64,000 nt of DNA from Prevotella sp. (GTDB lineage: Bacteria; Bacteroidota; Bacteroidia; Bacteroidales; Bacteroidaceae). Shown piece by piece: positions 35,090-44,262 of this stretch (position 1 is the stretch's first letter; each line of letters begins with the position of its first letter). The notes under the pieces are model-generated. The model was given only the letters and a program-made list of their open reading frames with translations. It did no database searches and was not told the origin of the DNA. The stretch spans positions 1-64,000 of the forward strand of contig SUYI01000015.1 of assembly GCA_015060485.1 (NCBI GenBank). The letters run 5' to 3'. Both the position numbers and the translations under genes were made by a program.

Positions 35090-36946
35090 ATGAGGGAGCA
35101 CGATTCGGGTTACAGACATTATGTCATCGGAGGTGTCGCCATTCTCATCGTGGTGGTCTACATCATCCGCCTCTTCCAGTTGCAGATTTCGAGCGACGAC
35201 TATAAGAAGAGCGCCGACTCGAACGCATTCCTCAAGAAGATTGAATACCCGTCGCGAGGTGTCATCACCGACCGTAACGGCAAGTTGCTGGTGTACAACC
35301 AGCCCGCCTACGACATCATGGTGGTGATGAACGAGGCGAAGGACCATCTGGACACGCTGGACTTCTGTGCAGCGCTGAACATCAGCCGCGAGGAATTCGA
35401 CCGCAGGATGGAGACCATCAAGGACCGTAACAAGAATCCAGGATACTCACGATTCACGCAGCAGATTTTTATGAGCCAGCTGTCGGACAAGGACTTCAGC
35501 GTCTTCCAGGAGAAGATGTTCCGCTTTCCCGGCTTCTACGTGCAGCGACGCACCATACGCCAGTACCAGTATCCGCTGGCAGCCCATGTGCTGGGTGACA
35601 TTGCGGAAGTGTCGCCAGCCGATATCGAAGAAGACGACTACTACCAGCCTGGCGACTACATTGGTAAACTGGGCATTGAACGCAGCTACGAGAAACAGCT
35701 GAGAGGCGAGAAAGGCATACAGATTCTGTTGCGCGACGCCCACGGACGTGTGCAGGGTCGCTACCAAAATGGAAAGTTCGACCGCCGTCCTGTGGCAGGC
35801 AAGAACCTGACGCTGGGCATCGATGCCGATCTGCAGGCGCTGGGCGAAAGGCTGATGGAGGGTAAGATAGGTTCCATTGTGGCCATCGAACCATCGACTG
35901 GCGAGGTGCTCTGCATGGTGTCGTCGCCCTCGTACGACCCCCGTATGATGGTGGGCCGCCAGCGTTCTAAGAGTCACCACCAGCTGAGCCAGAACGTGTG
36001 GAAGCCACTGCTGAACAGAAGTATTATGGGCCAGTATCCTCCGGGCTCAACGTTCAAGACCACACAGGGGCTGACGTTTATGACCGAGGGCATCCTGCAT
36101 CCCACGCATACCGCCTATCCATGTGGACATGGTTTCAACTACAAAGGCTTGCATGTAGGTTGTCACGGACATGCCTCGCCACTGCCACTGGTACCCGCAT
36201 TGTCGACTTCGTGTAACGGCTATTTCTGCTGGGGACTCTACTACATGATCAACCAGAATATCTCGAAATACGGCTCCGTGCAGAAGGCGATGGACAAGTG
36301 GCGCGACTATATGGTATCGATGGGGTTCGGCTATAAGCTGGGCATAGATCTGCCTGGTGAGAAGCGTGGACTCATTCCCAATTCCAAATTCTACGACAAG
36401 GCCTATAAGGGCTCGTGGAACGGACTGACCATTATTTCAATAGCCATCGGACAGGGCGAGGTGAACGCCACGCCGCTGCAGATTGCCAATCTGGGAGCGA
36501 CGATAGCCAACAGAGGGTGGTTCATAACGCCCCATGTGGTGAAGCAGGTGCAAGGCGAGAAGCTGGACACGACATACACCAACCGCCGTCACACGATGGC
36601 CAGTCGCGAGTCGTACGACTATGTGGTGCAAGGCATGAGGGCGTCGGCTACGGGTGGCACGTGTAAGGCGCTGGCCCATTATGACTTCATGGCGTGTGGC
36701 AAGACGGGTACTGCCCAGAACCGCGGTCACGACCACTCGGTGTTCATGGGTTTCGCGCCGATGGACAATCCCAAGATAGCCGTTGCCGTATACGTCGAGA
36801 ACGGTGGCTGGGGAGCCACATACGGTGTTCCCCTGGGCGGGCTGATCATGGAACAGTATATTAACGGAAAGTTGTCGGAAGCCTCGCAGAAGAAGGCCGA
36901 TGAATTCCAGCACAGACACATTTCGTATGGCACAACGAGTAGGTAA
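35090..36946 (+). CDS. mrdA: Penicillin-binding protein 2 (elongasome transpeptidase)
   Basis: 618 residues: N-terminal anchor (YVIGGVAILIVVVYIIRLFQLQ), dimerisation/pedestal domain starting YPSRGVITDRNGKLL, and a transpeptidase domain with the three penicillin-binding motifs PPGSTFKTTQ (active-site Ser, SxxK), STSCNGYF (SxN) and CGKTGTAQN (KTG). It crosslinks peptidoglycan during side-wall growth with RodA. It overlaps rodA by 20 bases and shares its transcript with mreBCD. Confidence 0.96.
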   Translation: MREHDSGYRHYVIGGVAILIVVVYIIRLFQLQISSDDYKKSADSNAFLKKIEYPSRGVITDRNGKLLVYNQPAYDIMVVMNEAKDHLDTLDFCAALNISREEFDRRMETIKDRNKNPGYSRFTQQIFMSQLSDKDFSVFQEKMFRFPGFYVQRRTIRQYQYPLAAHVLGDIAEVSPADIEEDDYYQPGDYIGKLGIERSYEKQLRGEKGIQILLRDAHGRVQGRYQNGKFDRRPVAGKNLTLGIDADLQALGERLMEGKIGSIVAIEPSTGEVLCMVSSPSYDPRMMVGRQRSKSHHQLSQNVWKPLLNRSIMGQYPPGSTFKTTQGLTFMTEGILHPTHTAYPCGHGFNYKGLHVGCHGHASPLPLVPALSTSCNGYFCWGLYYMINQNISKYGSVQKAMDKWRDYMVSMGFGYKLGIDLPGEKRGLIPNSKFYDKAYKGSWNGLTIISIAIGQGEVNATPLQIANLGATIANRGWFITPHVVKQVQGEKLDTTYTNRRHTMASRESYDYVVQGMRASATGGTCKALAHYDFMACGKTGTAQNRGHDHSVFMGFAPMDNPKIAVAVYVENGGWGATYGVPLGGLIMEQYINGKLSEASQKKADEFQHRHISYGTTSR

Positions 36947-38390
36947 ACAACAAAGCGTTCTTAAGAGCATAGACTGGTGGACGATAGCCATCTATATCGC
37001 CCTGCTCTCCTTCGGATGGCTCAGCGTCTGCGGAGCCAGCTATTCGTATGGTGAGACGGATATCTTCAGTCTGTCGACGCGTTCTGGTATGCAGATTGTG
37101 TGGATAGGCACCAGCATTGTGTTGGGCTTTGTCATCATCATGCTCGACGACCGCTTCTATGATACCTTTGCATACATCATCTATGCCCTGTTGCTGTTAC
37201 TGCTTTTTGCCACGATATTCAATCCGCACAGCATCAAGGGCTCCCGATCGTGGCTCGTGCTGGGCCCCTTGCGACTGCAACCGGCGGAGTTTGCCAAATT
37301 CGCCACAGCGCTGGCACTGGCCAAATTTATGTCGGCGTACGGCTATAACATCAACCAGCTGAAGCATTTTGCTGTTACGCTATTGCTCATTCTGATGCCG
37401 ATGGTGTGCATCGTCCTGCAACGCGAAACGGGTTCGGCACTGGTCTATGCGGCGTTCTTCCTGATGTTCTATCGCGAGGGAATGCCTGGCTCCATCCTCT
37501 TTACCGGAGTGGCCATGGTGGTTTATTTCGTAGTGGGCATCCGCTTTGCCGATGTGCACATAGGTGCCACAGAGGCGACAAGCGTGGGAAAAATGGCTGT
37601 CATGATGCTGATACAGCTCTTTTCCATTGGCATGGTATGGGTATACTGTAACCAACGGACAGCTATTCGGATGCTGCTTTATTACTTGGGTGTCACGTTA
37701 GTCTCGCTGCTGTTGCTGAAAGTGTCGTTCGACATCGTCTACATTCAAATAGCGACGACGCTCATCCTGGTAGGCTACTGTATCTGGGAAGGATTGGGGT
37801 CGCGTATCCGCTCGTATTTCTTCATCGCCCTGTTTGCCATGGGTTCGGTGGGTTTCTTCCATGGAGCCGATTTCATTCTACAGAACGTCATGGAACCCCA
37901 CCAGCGTTCGCGTATCAATGTGCTGCTGGGACTGGACGAAGACCTGCGTGGTGCGGGCTATAACGTGCATCAGTCGGAGATAGCCATCGGATCGGGAGGC
38001 CTCGAGGGAAAAGGTTTTCTGAATGGAACCCAGACGAAGTTGAAGTTCGTTCCTGAACAGGATACTGACTTTATTTTCTGTACTGTAGGCGAAGAAGAGG
38101 GATTCCTGGGTTCGGCTGCTGTGCTGCTGTTGTTTCTGGCATTGATATTAAGACTTATTTACTTGTCGGAACGGCAACCCCTGCGCTTTAGCCGAATCTA
38201 TGGCTATTGTGTGGTGTCCATCTTCCTGTTCCATGTCTTTATCAATGTGGGAATGGTGCTGGGTCTGACACCTGTGATTGGTATCCCTCTGCCGTTCTTC
38301 AGCTACGGAGGATCATCGCTCTGGGGATTTACGTTCCTGCTGTTTATCTTCCTGCGTCTTGACGCCAGCCGTAACCTGATGCGTTCTTAG
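36927..38390 (+). CDS. rodA: RodA peptidoglycan glycosyltransferase (SEDS family)
   Basis: 487 residues from the ATG at 36927 (MAQRVGKQQSVLKSIDWW); an ATG at 36900 would add nine residues and overlap mrdA further. About ten membrane segments. SEDS signatures: SIKGSRSWLVLGPLRLQPAEFAKFATAL, QRETGSALVYAAFFLMFYREG, AIGSGGLEGKGFLNGTQTKLKFVPEQDTDFIF and PLPFFSYGGSSLWG. It polymerises lipid II into glycan strands with PBP2. Last gene of the shape operon, ending four bases from the convergent gldH. Confidence 0.96.
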   Translation: MAQRVGKQQSVLKSIDWWTIAIYIALLSFGWLSVCGASYSYGETDIFSLSTRSGMQIVWIGTSIVLGFVIIMLDDRFYDTFAYIIYALLLLLLFATIFNPHSIKGSRSWLVLGPLRLQPAEFAKFATALALAKFMSAYGYNINQLKHFAVTLLLILMPMVCIVLQRETGSALVYAAFFLMFYREGMPGSILFTGVAMVVYFVVGIRFADVHIGATEATSVGKMAVMMLIQLFSIGMVWVYCNQRTAIRMLLYYLGVTLVSLLLLKVSFDIVYIQIATTLILVGYCIWEGLGSRIRSYFFIALFAMGSVGFFHGADFILQNVMEPHQRSRINVLLGLDEDLRGAGYNVHQSEIAIGSGGLEGKGFLNGTQTKLKFVPEQDTDFIFCTVGEEEGFLGSAAVLLLFLALILRLIYLSERQPLRFSRIYGYCVVSIFLFHVFINVGMVLGLTPVIGIPLPFFSYGGSSLWGFTFLLFIFLRLDASRNLMRS

Positions 38391-38394
38391 CAGG

Positions 38395-38874
38395 TTACTC
38401 GTCACGGACCACTCGCAACCCGATGTCAGAGATGCCGGGCAGGATGTCGCGTTTCATGTCGTGACGCACTTTCACGTTGATTTCGTCGCCCTCATCAAGT
38501 GCCAGCGTAGCCAAGCGGAACTGGTACTGAAGATGGCTCACACCGTTTCCCTTAGCATTACCTTTCTTATTGACAAGGTTACATACCAAGGTGTCGACAC
38601 GCAGCATATGCCCTGCCTTGCTATGCTGCTCGATAATTAGGTTCAGACCAGTAAAAGGATATTCGCCACTGATACGCAGTCCGATTTCCTGCACATAGGT
38701 TCCTGACGCTGACAAGGGACCCAGGGCGAACGACAGGGTATCGTTCTTGTCCCAGCCCATCAGCGGCGTTTGCTCATAGTGGTAATAGACGGTCTTTTGT
38801 CGGCAGGCCGTCATCAGTACACAGCATAATGCCAGTGACATTATATATAATAAGGTACGCTTACTGTTTGCCAT
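38395..38874 (-). CDS. gldH: GldH-family lipoprotein
   Basis: 159 residues from the ATG at 38874: lipoprotein signal MANSKRTLLYIMSLALCCVLMTAC with lipobox Cys, then a beta-rich domain (YYHYEQTPLMGWDKNDTLSF, IGLRISGEYPFTGLNLIIEQ, NVKVRHDMKRDILPGISDIGLRV) typical of GldH. GldH is needed for gliding and stabilises other Gld proteins in flavobacteria, but it is widespread in non-gliding Bacteroidales, where its role is unclear. It overlaps the end of the ricT-like gene by 14 bases, so the two are translationally linked. Confidence 0.85.
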   Translation of the reverse strand: MANSKRTLLYIMSLALCCVLMTACRQKTVYYHYEQTPLMGWDKNDTLSFALGPLSASGTYVQEIGLRISGEYPFTGLNLIIEQHSKAGHMLRVDTLVCNLVNKKGNAKGNGVSHLQYQFRLATLALDEGDEINVKVRHDMKRDILPGISDIGLRVVRDE

Positions 38875-39991
38875 CTTTGGGAGGAGCAGGCTTTCTGGAC
38901 TTCTTCTTTTTCTTCTTCTTGGCGCGGTCGAAGCGGGCAATATTCTCCTGAGTGGCCAAGTCGATGGGACCCTGGGGAGCCTTCTTGCCACCATCGTCCA
39001 GCAACGAATCGGGTTTCTCGCCCTTGCGGTTCATGTCGATAATCTGCTTGGCGCGAAGGGCCGTGATGGCTTCCAGATTGGCAGCGATGTTCTTGTCGGT
39101 AGAATAGGTAATCAGTCCGGCCAGAATATCGGCCTTGAAATAGTAGTAGTCTGAATCCTGTGTCTGCAGCACGGTATCCTTGGGAGGCAGTTTTCGGCTG
39201 GCTTCCACGTAGTCGTCGACCTCGTAGTTCAGACAACACTTCAGCTTGGCACACATGCCCGCCAGCTTCTGGGGATTCAACGAGATGTCCTGGAAACGTG
39301 CTGACGATGTACCTACCGACACGAAATTCTTCATCCACGTGGCACAGCACAATTCGCGTCCGCAAGGTCCTGTGCCGCCAATAAGACCAGCCTCTTGACG
39401 GGCACCAATCTGCTTCATTTCGACACGGATGTGGAAGGCTGCTGCCAGATCCTTGATGAGCTGTCGGAAGTCGACACGTTCATCGGCAATGTAATAGAAA
39501 ATGGCTTTCTGGCCGTCACCCTGATATTCCACGTCGCCAATCTTCATCTTCAGTCCCAGATTCTTGGCAATCTGACGGCTCTCAATCATCGTCGAGTGCT
39601 CGCGCTGCTTGGCTTCCTTGTATTTCTCGATGTCCATGGGACGTGCCAGGCGATAGATGCGGCGAATGTCGTCGGCACTCTTCAGATTGGCTTTCTTGAT
39701 CTGCAGGTGCACCAAGCGGCCCGTGAGTGTCACCACGCCGATGTCGTGACCAGGATTGGCTTCTACTGCAACGATGTCTCCCTTGTGTAAGGACAGGTTG
39801 TTCACGTTGTGGTAGTATCCCTTGCGGGTGTGTTTGAACTGCACCTCTACCAGATCAGTAGTCTCCGCATTGCCTGGAACATCGGCCAGCCAGTCGTAAG
39901 TGTTCAGCTGACGATCCTGACGACCTATTCCGTGTTTGCAGAGACCTCGGTCGCAGCCTGTCTTTATTTCGTAGTCTTTCACTTTATCCAT
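38861..39991 (-). CDS. PSP1-domain protein (RicT/YaaT-like)
   Basis: 376 residues with the PSP1 C-terminal domain: FYYIADERVDFRQLIKDLAAAFHIRVEMKQIGARQEAGLIGGTGPCGRELCC, plus conserved Cys pairs around KLAGMCAKLKCCLNYE and an N-terminal CDRGLCKHG. In Bacillus the homologue RicT is part of the Fe-S-carrying Ric complex that directs RNase Y RNA processing; in Bacteroidetes it sits with gldH and holB as here. The C-terminus is a lysine-rich tail. Start at 39991 follows an octamer array. Confidence 0.88.
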   Translation of the reverse strand: MDKVKDYEIKTGCDRGLCKHGIGRQDRQLNTYDWLADVPGNAETTDLVEVQFKHTRKGYYHNVNNLSLHKGDIVAVEANPGHDIGVVTLTGRLVHLQIKKANLKSADDIRRIYRLARPMDIEKYKEAKQREHSTMIESRQIAKNLGLKMKIGDVEYQGDGQKAIFYYIADERVDFRQLIKDLAAAFHIRVEMKQIGARQEAGLIGGTGPCGRELCCATWMKNFVSVGTSSARFQDISLNPQKLAGMCAKLKCCLNYEVDDYVEASRKLPPKDTVLQTQDSDYYYFKADILAGLITYSTDKNIAANLEAITALRAKQIIDMNRKGEKPDSLLDDGGKKAPQGPIDLATQENIARFDRAKKKKKKKSRKPAPPKDGKQ

Positions 39992-39998
39992 GATTTTT

Positions 39999-40030
39999 CG
40001 TTATTTCATTATGTCGTTATTCCGTTATTC
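39999..40030. repeat. 4 x 8-base array before ricT-like gene
   Basis: On the minus strand GAATAACG, GAATAACG, ACATAATG, AAATAACG, ending 8 bases before the ATG at 39991. Same family as the array after rhaB. Confidence 0.75.
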
Positions 40031-40039
40031 CGATGTTGC

Positions 40040-41149
40040 TTATTTCTGAATCAGCAGCACAATCATCTTCAGCGCCAGGTCATAGAACACAATCTTGGCG
40101 TTGGCATTTTGGCCGATGTCGCGGATAGCTCTGTTGATGAGGTCGCTGATGGGCAGGATGTTGGCCTCGTTGATGAAGCGGGCGAAGTTGCGTGCGAAGT
40201 CTTCCTCGCGCTGTGTCATGTAGCATAGATCTTCCTGCTGGAAGTTATACATGAAATTCTCGCGAATCAGCCGCAGGAAATAGTCCAGGAAGCGCTTCTG
40301 CTTCTCACGCCCCATGGCGCCCATCCGCTCTGCCCATGTCTTCAGGTCCTTGACCTTACGCTGATAGGCGAGCCGCATCAGCGTTTGGAACATGTCCAGA
40401 AACAGTTCGTTCTCCGAGTCTGTACTCAGCATTTCCAGCGCCTTCAACCAGTTGCCGTTCGCCATGCGGCTGATGCGCTGGGCGACATCTTCCGTCAGTC
40501 CGCGCTTTTCCATCAGTGCCTTGCGCACGTCGTCGTCGGCAATCTTCTTGACATCGATGCGCTGCACGCGACTGCGGATGGTCTCCAACAGTTTGTCGGG
40601 CTCCTCGCACACCATGATGAATACCGTCTGCGAAGGAGGCTCCTCCAACAGCTTCAGAATTTTGTTGGCACACTCGATGTTCATGCGTTCGGGCAACCAA
40701 ATCACACTGACCTTATAGCCTCCCTGGCTCGACTTCAGCGACAGCTTACGAATCAGATCATCGCTCTCGCCGGCCGTAATGATGGCCTGCTGGTTCTCGC
40801 CGCCCATCATTTCCAGCCACTCGTTCATGGTGAAGAATGGTCCTCCCATGATGAGCTCATGCCATTCACGGGCAAAGTCGTCGCTCACCGGTTTGTGGTC
40901 AGTGCTCATTGAGGGCAGCTTGATGGTAGGGTAGGTGAAGTGCAGGTCGGGGTGCTCCAGCTTGCGTAGCATGACCTCGTCGTTGGCCGTGCGGCTCAAC
41001 AGCTGGATGGCGAAACCAAGAGCCAATGCCAGCTTGCCACAGCCCGCTGGACCACAGAGCATAATGGCATGAGGCAAACGATCCTCACTGACCATCTGCT
41101 GCAGGCGCTGACGCACTTCTTGCTGTCCTATTACTTGCTCAAAAGCCAT
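40040..41149 (-). CDS. holB: DNA polymerase III delta-prime subunit
   Basis: 369 residues from the ATG at 41149 (MAFEQVIGQQEVRQRLQQM), an AAA+ clamp-loader subunit. Walker A is GPAGCGKLALALG; sensor-type MNIECANKILKLLEEPPSQTVFIMVCEEPDKLLETIRSRVQRIDV is diagnostic for HolB/DnaX-type loaders. It helps load the beta clamp on DNA. The -7 box at 41158-41165 is so close that the transcript would have almost no leader. Confidence 0.9.
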   Translation of the reverse strand: MAFEQVIGQQEVRQRLQQMVSEDRLPHAIMLCGPAGCGKLALALGFAIQLLSRTANDEVMLRKLEHPDLHFTYPTIKLPSMSTDHKPVSDDFAREWHELIMGGPFFTMNEWLEMMGGENQQAIITAGESDDLIRKLSLKSSQGGYKVSVIWLPERMNIECANKILKLLEEPPSQTVFIMVCEEPDKLLETIRSRVQRIDVKKIADDDVRKALMEKRGLTEDVAQRISRMANGNWLKALEMLSTDSENELFLDMFQTLMRLAYQRKVKDLKTWAERMGAMGREKQKRFLDYFLRLIRENFMYNFQQEDLCYMTQREEDFARNFARFINEANILPISDLINRAIRDIGQNANAKIVFYDLALKMIVLLIQK

Positions 41150-41157
41150 TTTCTGTG

Positions 41158-41165
41158 CAAAATTA
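41158..41165 (-). promoter_or_regulatory. -7 box of holB
   Basis: TAATTTTG on the minus strand, ending 9 bases before the holB ATG; implies a leader of only a few bases. Confidence 0.5.
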
Positions 41166-41209
41166 GTTAAAAAGTGTGGTATTCGCAAGATATTTTCAAA
41201 GAAAAGCGT

Positions 41210-41217
41210 TACTTTTG
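41210..41217 (+). promoter_or_regulatory. -7 box of the XylE-like transporter gene
   Basis: TACTTTTG matches TAnnTTTG, 36 bases before the ATG at 41254. Confidence 0.65.
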
Positions 41218-41253
41218 TAATCTGTTAACGAAAACTAACTAAAATCATAGGAT

Positions 41254-42759
41254 ATGAAACAGCAAGAAACGGGCAGTAGTGCCTATCTTATCAGTATCGT
41301 CATGGTTGCCGTGTTGGGAGGTCTTCTCTTCGGATACGACACCGCAGTCATCTCGGGAGCAGAAAAAGGTCTTCAAGCTTTCTTCAAAGAAGCTGGCGAC
41401 TTTAACTACACAGACGGATGGCACGGATTCACCTCGTCATCGGCACTCATCGGCTGTATCATCGGCTCGGCCCTCTCTGGCTTCTTAGCCACAAACCTTG
41501 GACGTAAGAAGTCGCTCATTATTGCAGGTTTGCTTTTCTTCATCTCTGCATTGGGATCAATGGAACCTGAGTTTATGTTCTTCGAGCACGGCACGCCTAC
41601 CTACTCGCTGCTCATTATGTTCAACTTCTATCGCGTCATCGGTGGTATTGGTGTAGGGTTGGCCTCAGCCATCTGTCCTATGTATATCAGTGAGGTGGCG
41701 CCCTCCAGCATCCGAGGAATGCTTGTGTCGTGGAACCAGTTTGCCATCATCTTCGGTCAGTTGGTGGTATACTTTGTCAATTTCTTTATTCTGGGCGACC
41801 ACATCCAGCCCCTCGTCGAGGAGATGGGTAAAGGTATTGCTGCCATTAACCCCGCAGCCCAATGGACGGTGACTACAGGTTGGCGTTATATGTTCGGAAG
41901 TGAGGCTGTGCCCGCAGGACTTTTCGCCCTGCTCATCTGCTTTGTGCCCGAGACTCCCCGTTACCTCGTCTCTGTAGGACAGGACGACAAAGCCCTCCGC
42001 ATTCTGCAGAAGATCAATGGTGAGGAGCGTGGTGCCTATGTGCTGAAGCGCATCAAGGAGACCATCACCATCAAGATAGAGCCCATTATGAGCTACGGTG
42101 CCATGTGTATCTTCGTAGGTATCATGCTCAGCGTGTTCCAGCAGGCAGTAGGCATCAACGCCGTTCTGTACTATGCACCACGTATCTTCGGCGATATGGG
42201 CATGGACAACCCGATGATGATTACTGTCTTCATGGGTTTCATCAACATCCTCTTCACGATGGTGGCCATCTTCACCGTCGAGCGCCTGGGCCGCAAGCCG
42301 CTGCTCATCTGGGGCTCACTGGGAATGGCACTCGGCGCCTTTGGTGTAGCTGTCACTTTCGGCAAGGCTGGATTGGAGATTGTTACCGCTGTCAGCATCA
42401 TGGTCTATTCGGCATCGTTCATGTTCTCGTGGGGTCCCATCTGCTGGGTGCTCATTGCCGAGATTTTCCCCAACACCATCCGTGGTCAGGCAGTAGCTGT
42501 GGCTGTAGCCTTCCAGTGGATTTTCAACTTCATCGTCTCGTCAACCTTCGTGCCGATGTTCAACATGCACCTCACCGAGGGTGACGACTTCGGCCACTGG
42601 TTCACCTACGGACTGTATGGTTGCATCTGTGTCATTGCCGCCGTCTTCGTATGGCGACTCGTTCCTGAAACCAAGGGTAAGACGCTCGAGGATATGAGTA
42701 AGCTCTGGAAGTGGAAGGGCTACGACGCTGTTAACCGCCTTGAAAAGGTGTTCGAATAA
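41254..42759 (+). CDS. Sugar porter-family MFS transporter (XylE-like)
   Basis: 501 residues, about 12 membrane segments. Family signatures: GGLLFGYDTAVISG in segment 1, NLGRKKSLIIAG (A-motif), GGIGVGLASAICPMYISEVAP, PETPRYL, FQQAVGINAVLYYAPRIF and VERLGRKPLLIWGS, then VPETKGKTLEDM at the end. The QQ and NAVLYY residues resemble the sugar-binding set of E. coli XylE, so a pentose or hexose:proton symporter is likely; the exact sugar cannot be told. Own promoter; the response-regulator gene follows after 32 bases. Confidence 0.92.
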   Translation: MKQQETGSSAYLISIVMVAVLGGLLFGYDTAVISGAEKGLQAFFKEAGDFNYTDGWHGFTSSSALIGCIIGSALSGFLATNLGRKKSLIIAGLLFFISALGSMEPEFMFFEHGTPTYSLLIMFNFYRVIGGIGVGLASAICPMYISEVAPSSIRGMLVSWNQFAIIFGQLVVYFVNFFILGDHIQPLVEEMGKGIAAINPAAQWTVTTGWRYMFGSEAVPAGLFALLICFVPETPRYLVSVGQDDKALRILQKINGEERGAYVLKRIKETITIKIEPIMSYGAMCIFVGIMLSVFQQAVGINAVLYYAPRIFGDMGMDNPMMITVFMGFINILFTMVAIFTVERLGRKPLLIWGSLGMALGAFGVAVTFGKAGLEIVTAVSIMVYSASFMFSWGPICWVLIAEIFPNTIRGQAVAVAVAFQWIFNFIVSSTFVPMFNMHLTEGDDFGHWFTYGLYGCICVIAAVFVWRLVPETKGKTLEDMSKLWKWKGYDAVNRLEKVFE

Positions 42760-42791
42760 TTAAAATTGTACCTCTTAAATCCGATTGAACA

Positions 42792-43148
42792 ATGAAAAGA
42801 ATTCTTATTGCTGAAGACAACGACAGCAACTACATTCTGATGAACTATATTCTGAAGAGGCACTACGAGTACTTCCGTGCCCGTAATGGGCAGGAAGCCG
42901 TAGAGCTGGCAGAATCGGAAAAGCCCGATCTGATTCTGATGGACATCAAGATGCCCGTTTTGGATGGAATGGAGGCTACCCGTCTGATCAAGGCCAAGAC
43001 GCCCGACCTGCCTATTGTCGCGCTGACGGCCAACGCCTTCGACAGTGATCGTCATGCTGCTCTTGAAGCAGGCTGCGACGATTTCCTCTCGAAGCCCGTC
43101 AATGCTGAGAAGTGTATTCAGACCATTGCGAAGTTTATTGGCGAATGA
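42792..43148 (+). CDS. Single-domain response regulator (receiver only)
   Basis: 118 residues, entirely a CheY-like receiver. The acidic pocket is ED in LIAEDNDSNY, the phospho-acceptor Asp is in LILMDIKMPVLDG, with Thr in VALTANAF and Lys in FLSKPVNAE. The sequence most resembles receiver domains from hybrid histidine kinases, so it may act in a phosphorelay. The ATGA overlap with aroB indicates co-translation. Confidence 0.9.
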   Translation: MKRILIAEDNDSNYILMNYILKRHYEYFRARNGQEAVELAESEKPDLILMDIKMPVLDGMEATRLIKAKTPDLPIVALTANAFDSDRHAALEAGCDDFLSKPVNAEKCIQTIAKFIGE

Positions 43149-44221
43149 AACCACAGAAAGTCATTCTCTCTACAAATCTGCAGCAATCGCTCACTGAGGC
43201 GGTTGCTGCATGCAAATATGACGTATTGTTTGTTCTCGTCGACGAGACTACCGAGCGTCTCTGCTTGCCTGTCGTGGCCGATTTCGAGTGCATGCAGTCT
43301 GCCCAGCGCATTGTCATCAAAGACACGGATACGAACAAGACCCTCGATTCTGTCGCCCACGTATGGTCTGAACTGCAGCGTCTGGGCGCTACGCGTCATT
43401 CGCTGATGATTAATCTGGGCGGAGGCATGGTGACTGACTTGGGAGGCTTCGCGGCATCTACCTTCAAGCGCGGCATCCAGTACATCAACATCCCTACGAC
43501 ACTGCTCTCGATGGTCGACGCCTCGGTGGGCGGGAAGACGGGCATCAACTTCGGAGGCCTGAAGAACGAGATAGGCGTGTTCAACAACGCCAGTTCCGTT
43601 ATTCTGGATACGACATTCCTTCGGACAATGGACCACGAGAACCTGCTCAGCGGCTATGCCGAGATGCTGAAGCACGCCCTAATCTCGGACGACACGATGT
43701 GGTCGGAACTCCTGAATTTCGAAATTGGAAATTTCAAATCTCAAACCTCAAATCTCAAATCTCAAACCTCAAACCTCACAGAGATGGTTGCCGAGAGCGT
43801 ATCCGTCAAACAGCGCATCGTCACGGAAGACCCCACCGAACAGGGCATTCGCAAGGCTCTTAACCTCGGACATACTGCAGGCCATGCCTTCGAGTCGATG
43901 GCCCTCGAACGCAAGCCCGTCCTTCATGGCTATGCGGTGGCCTACGGACTCATCGTCGAGCTCTACCTGTGTTGCGTGAAACTGGGCTTCCCTCAGGACA
44001 AGATGCGCCAAACAGTATCGTTCATCAAGGAGCATTACGGACGCATGGCTATCACCTGCGACGACTATCCCCATCTGATAGCTCTCATGCATCACGACAA
44101 GAAGAATACAGGTCGCGACATCAATTTCACCCTGTTGGGCGACATTGGCGACATCCGCATCAATCAGACAGCCTCCGAGGAAGACATCATGGAGGCGCTG
44201 GACTTCTATCGCGAGTGCTAA
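43145..44221 (+). CDS. aroB: 3-dehydroquinate synthase
   Basis: 358 residues from the ATG overlapping the previous stop (ATGA). It converts DAHP to 3-dehydroquinate in the shikimate pathway with NAD and a metal. Seen: NLGGGMVTDLGGFAASTFKRGI, NIPTTLLSMVDASVGGKTGINF, LLSGYAEMLKHALI, NLGHTAGHAFES with metal His, and HGYAVAYGL. Between the E-M-L-K-H-A region and EMVAESVSVKQRIV a heptamer array adds about 14 residues (K-S-Q-T-S-N-L repeats) not expected in AroB. A terminator follows at 44228-44262. Confidence 0.94.
   Translation: MKPQKVILSTNLQQSLTEAVAACKYDVLFVLVDETTERLCLPVVADFECMQSAQRIVIKDTDTNKTLDSVAHVWSELQRLGATRHSLMINLGGGMVTDLGGFAASTFKRGIQYINIPTTLLSMVDASVGGKTGINFGGLKNEIGVFNNASSVILDTTFLRTMDHENLLSGYAEMLKHALISDDTMWSELLNFEIGNFKSQTSNLKSQTSNLTEMVAESVSVKQRIVTEDPTEQGIRKALNLGHTAGHAFESMALERKPVLHGYAVAYGLIVELYLCCVKLGFPQDKMRQTVSFIKEHYGRMAITCDDYPHLIALMHHDKKNTGRDINFTLLGDIGDIRINQTASEEDIMEALDFYREC
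43734..43775. repeat. 6 x 7-base array inside aroB
   Basis: Units TCAAATC, TCAAACC, TCAAATC, TCAAATC, TCAAACC, TCAAACC: exactly 42 bases or 14 codons, so the reading frame is kept. They encode residues about 197-211. Confidence 0.92.
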
Positions 44222-44227
44222 GCAACG

Positions 44228-44262
44228 AGGGACCTTCCGGCGACGGGGTCCCTTCTTTTTTT
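44228..44262 (+). terminator. Intrinsic terminator of aroB
   Basis: AGGGACC pairs with GGTCCCT over a 12-base loop, followed by TCTTTTTTT. It starts 6 bases past the aroB stop and ends at the convergent TamL-type gene's stop. Confidence 0.85.
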
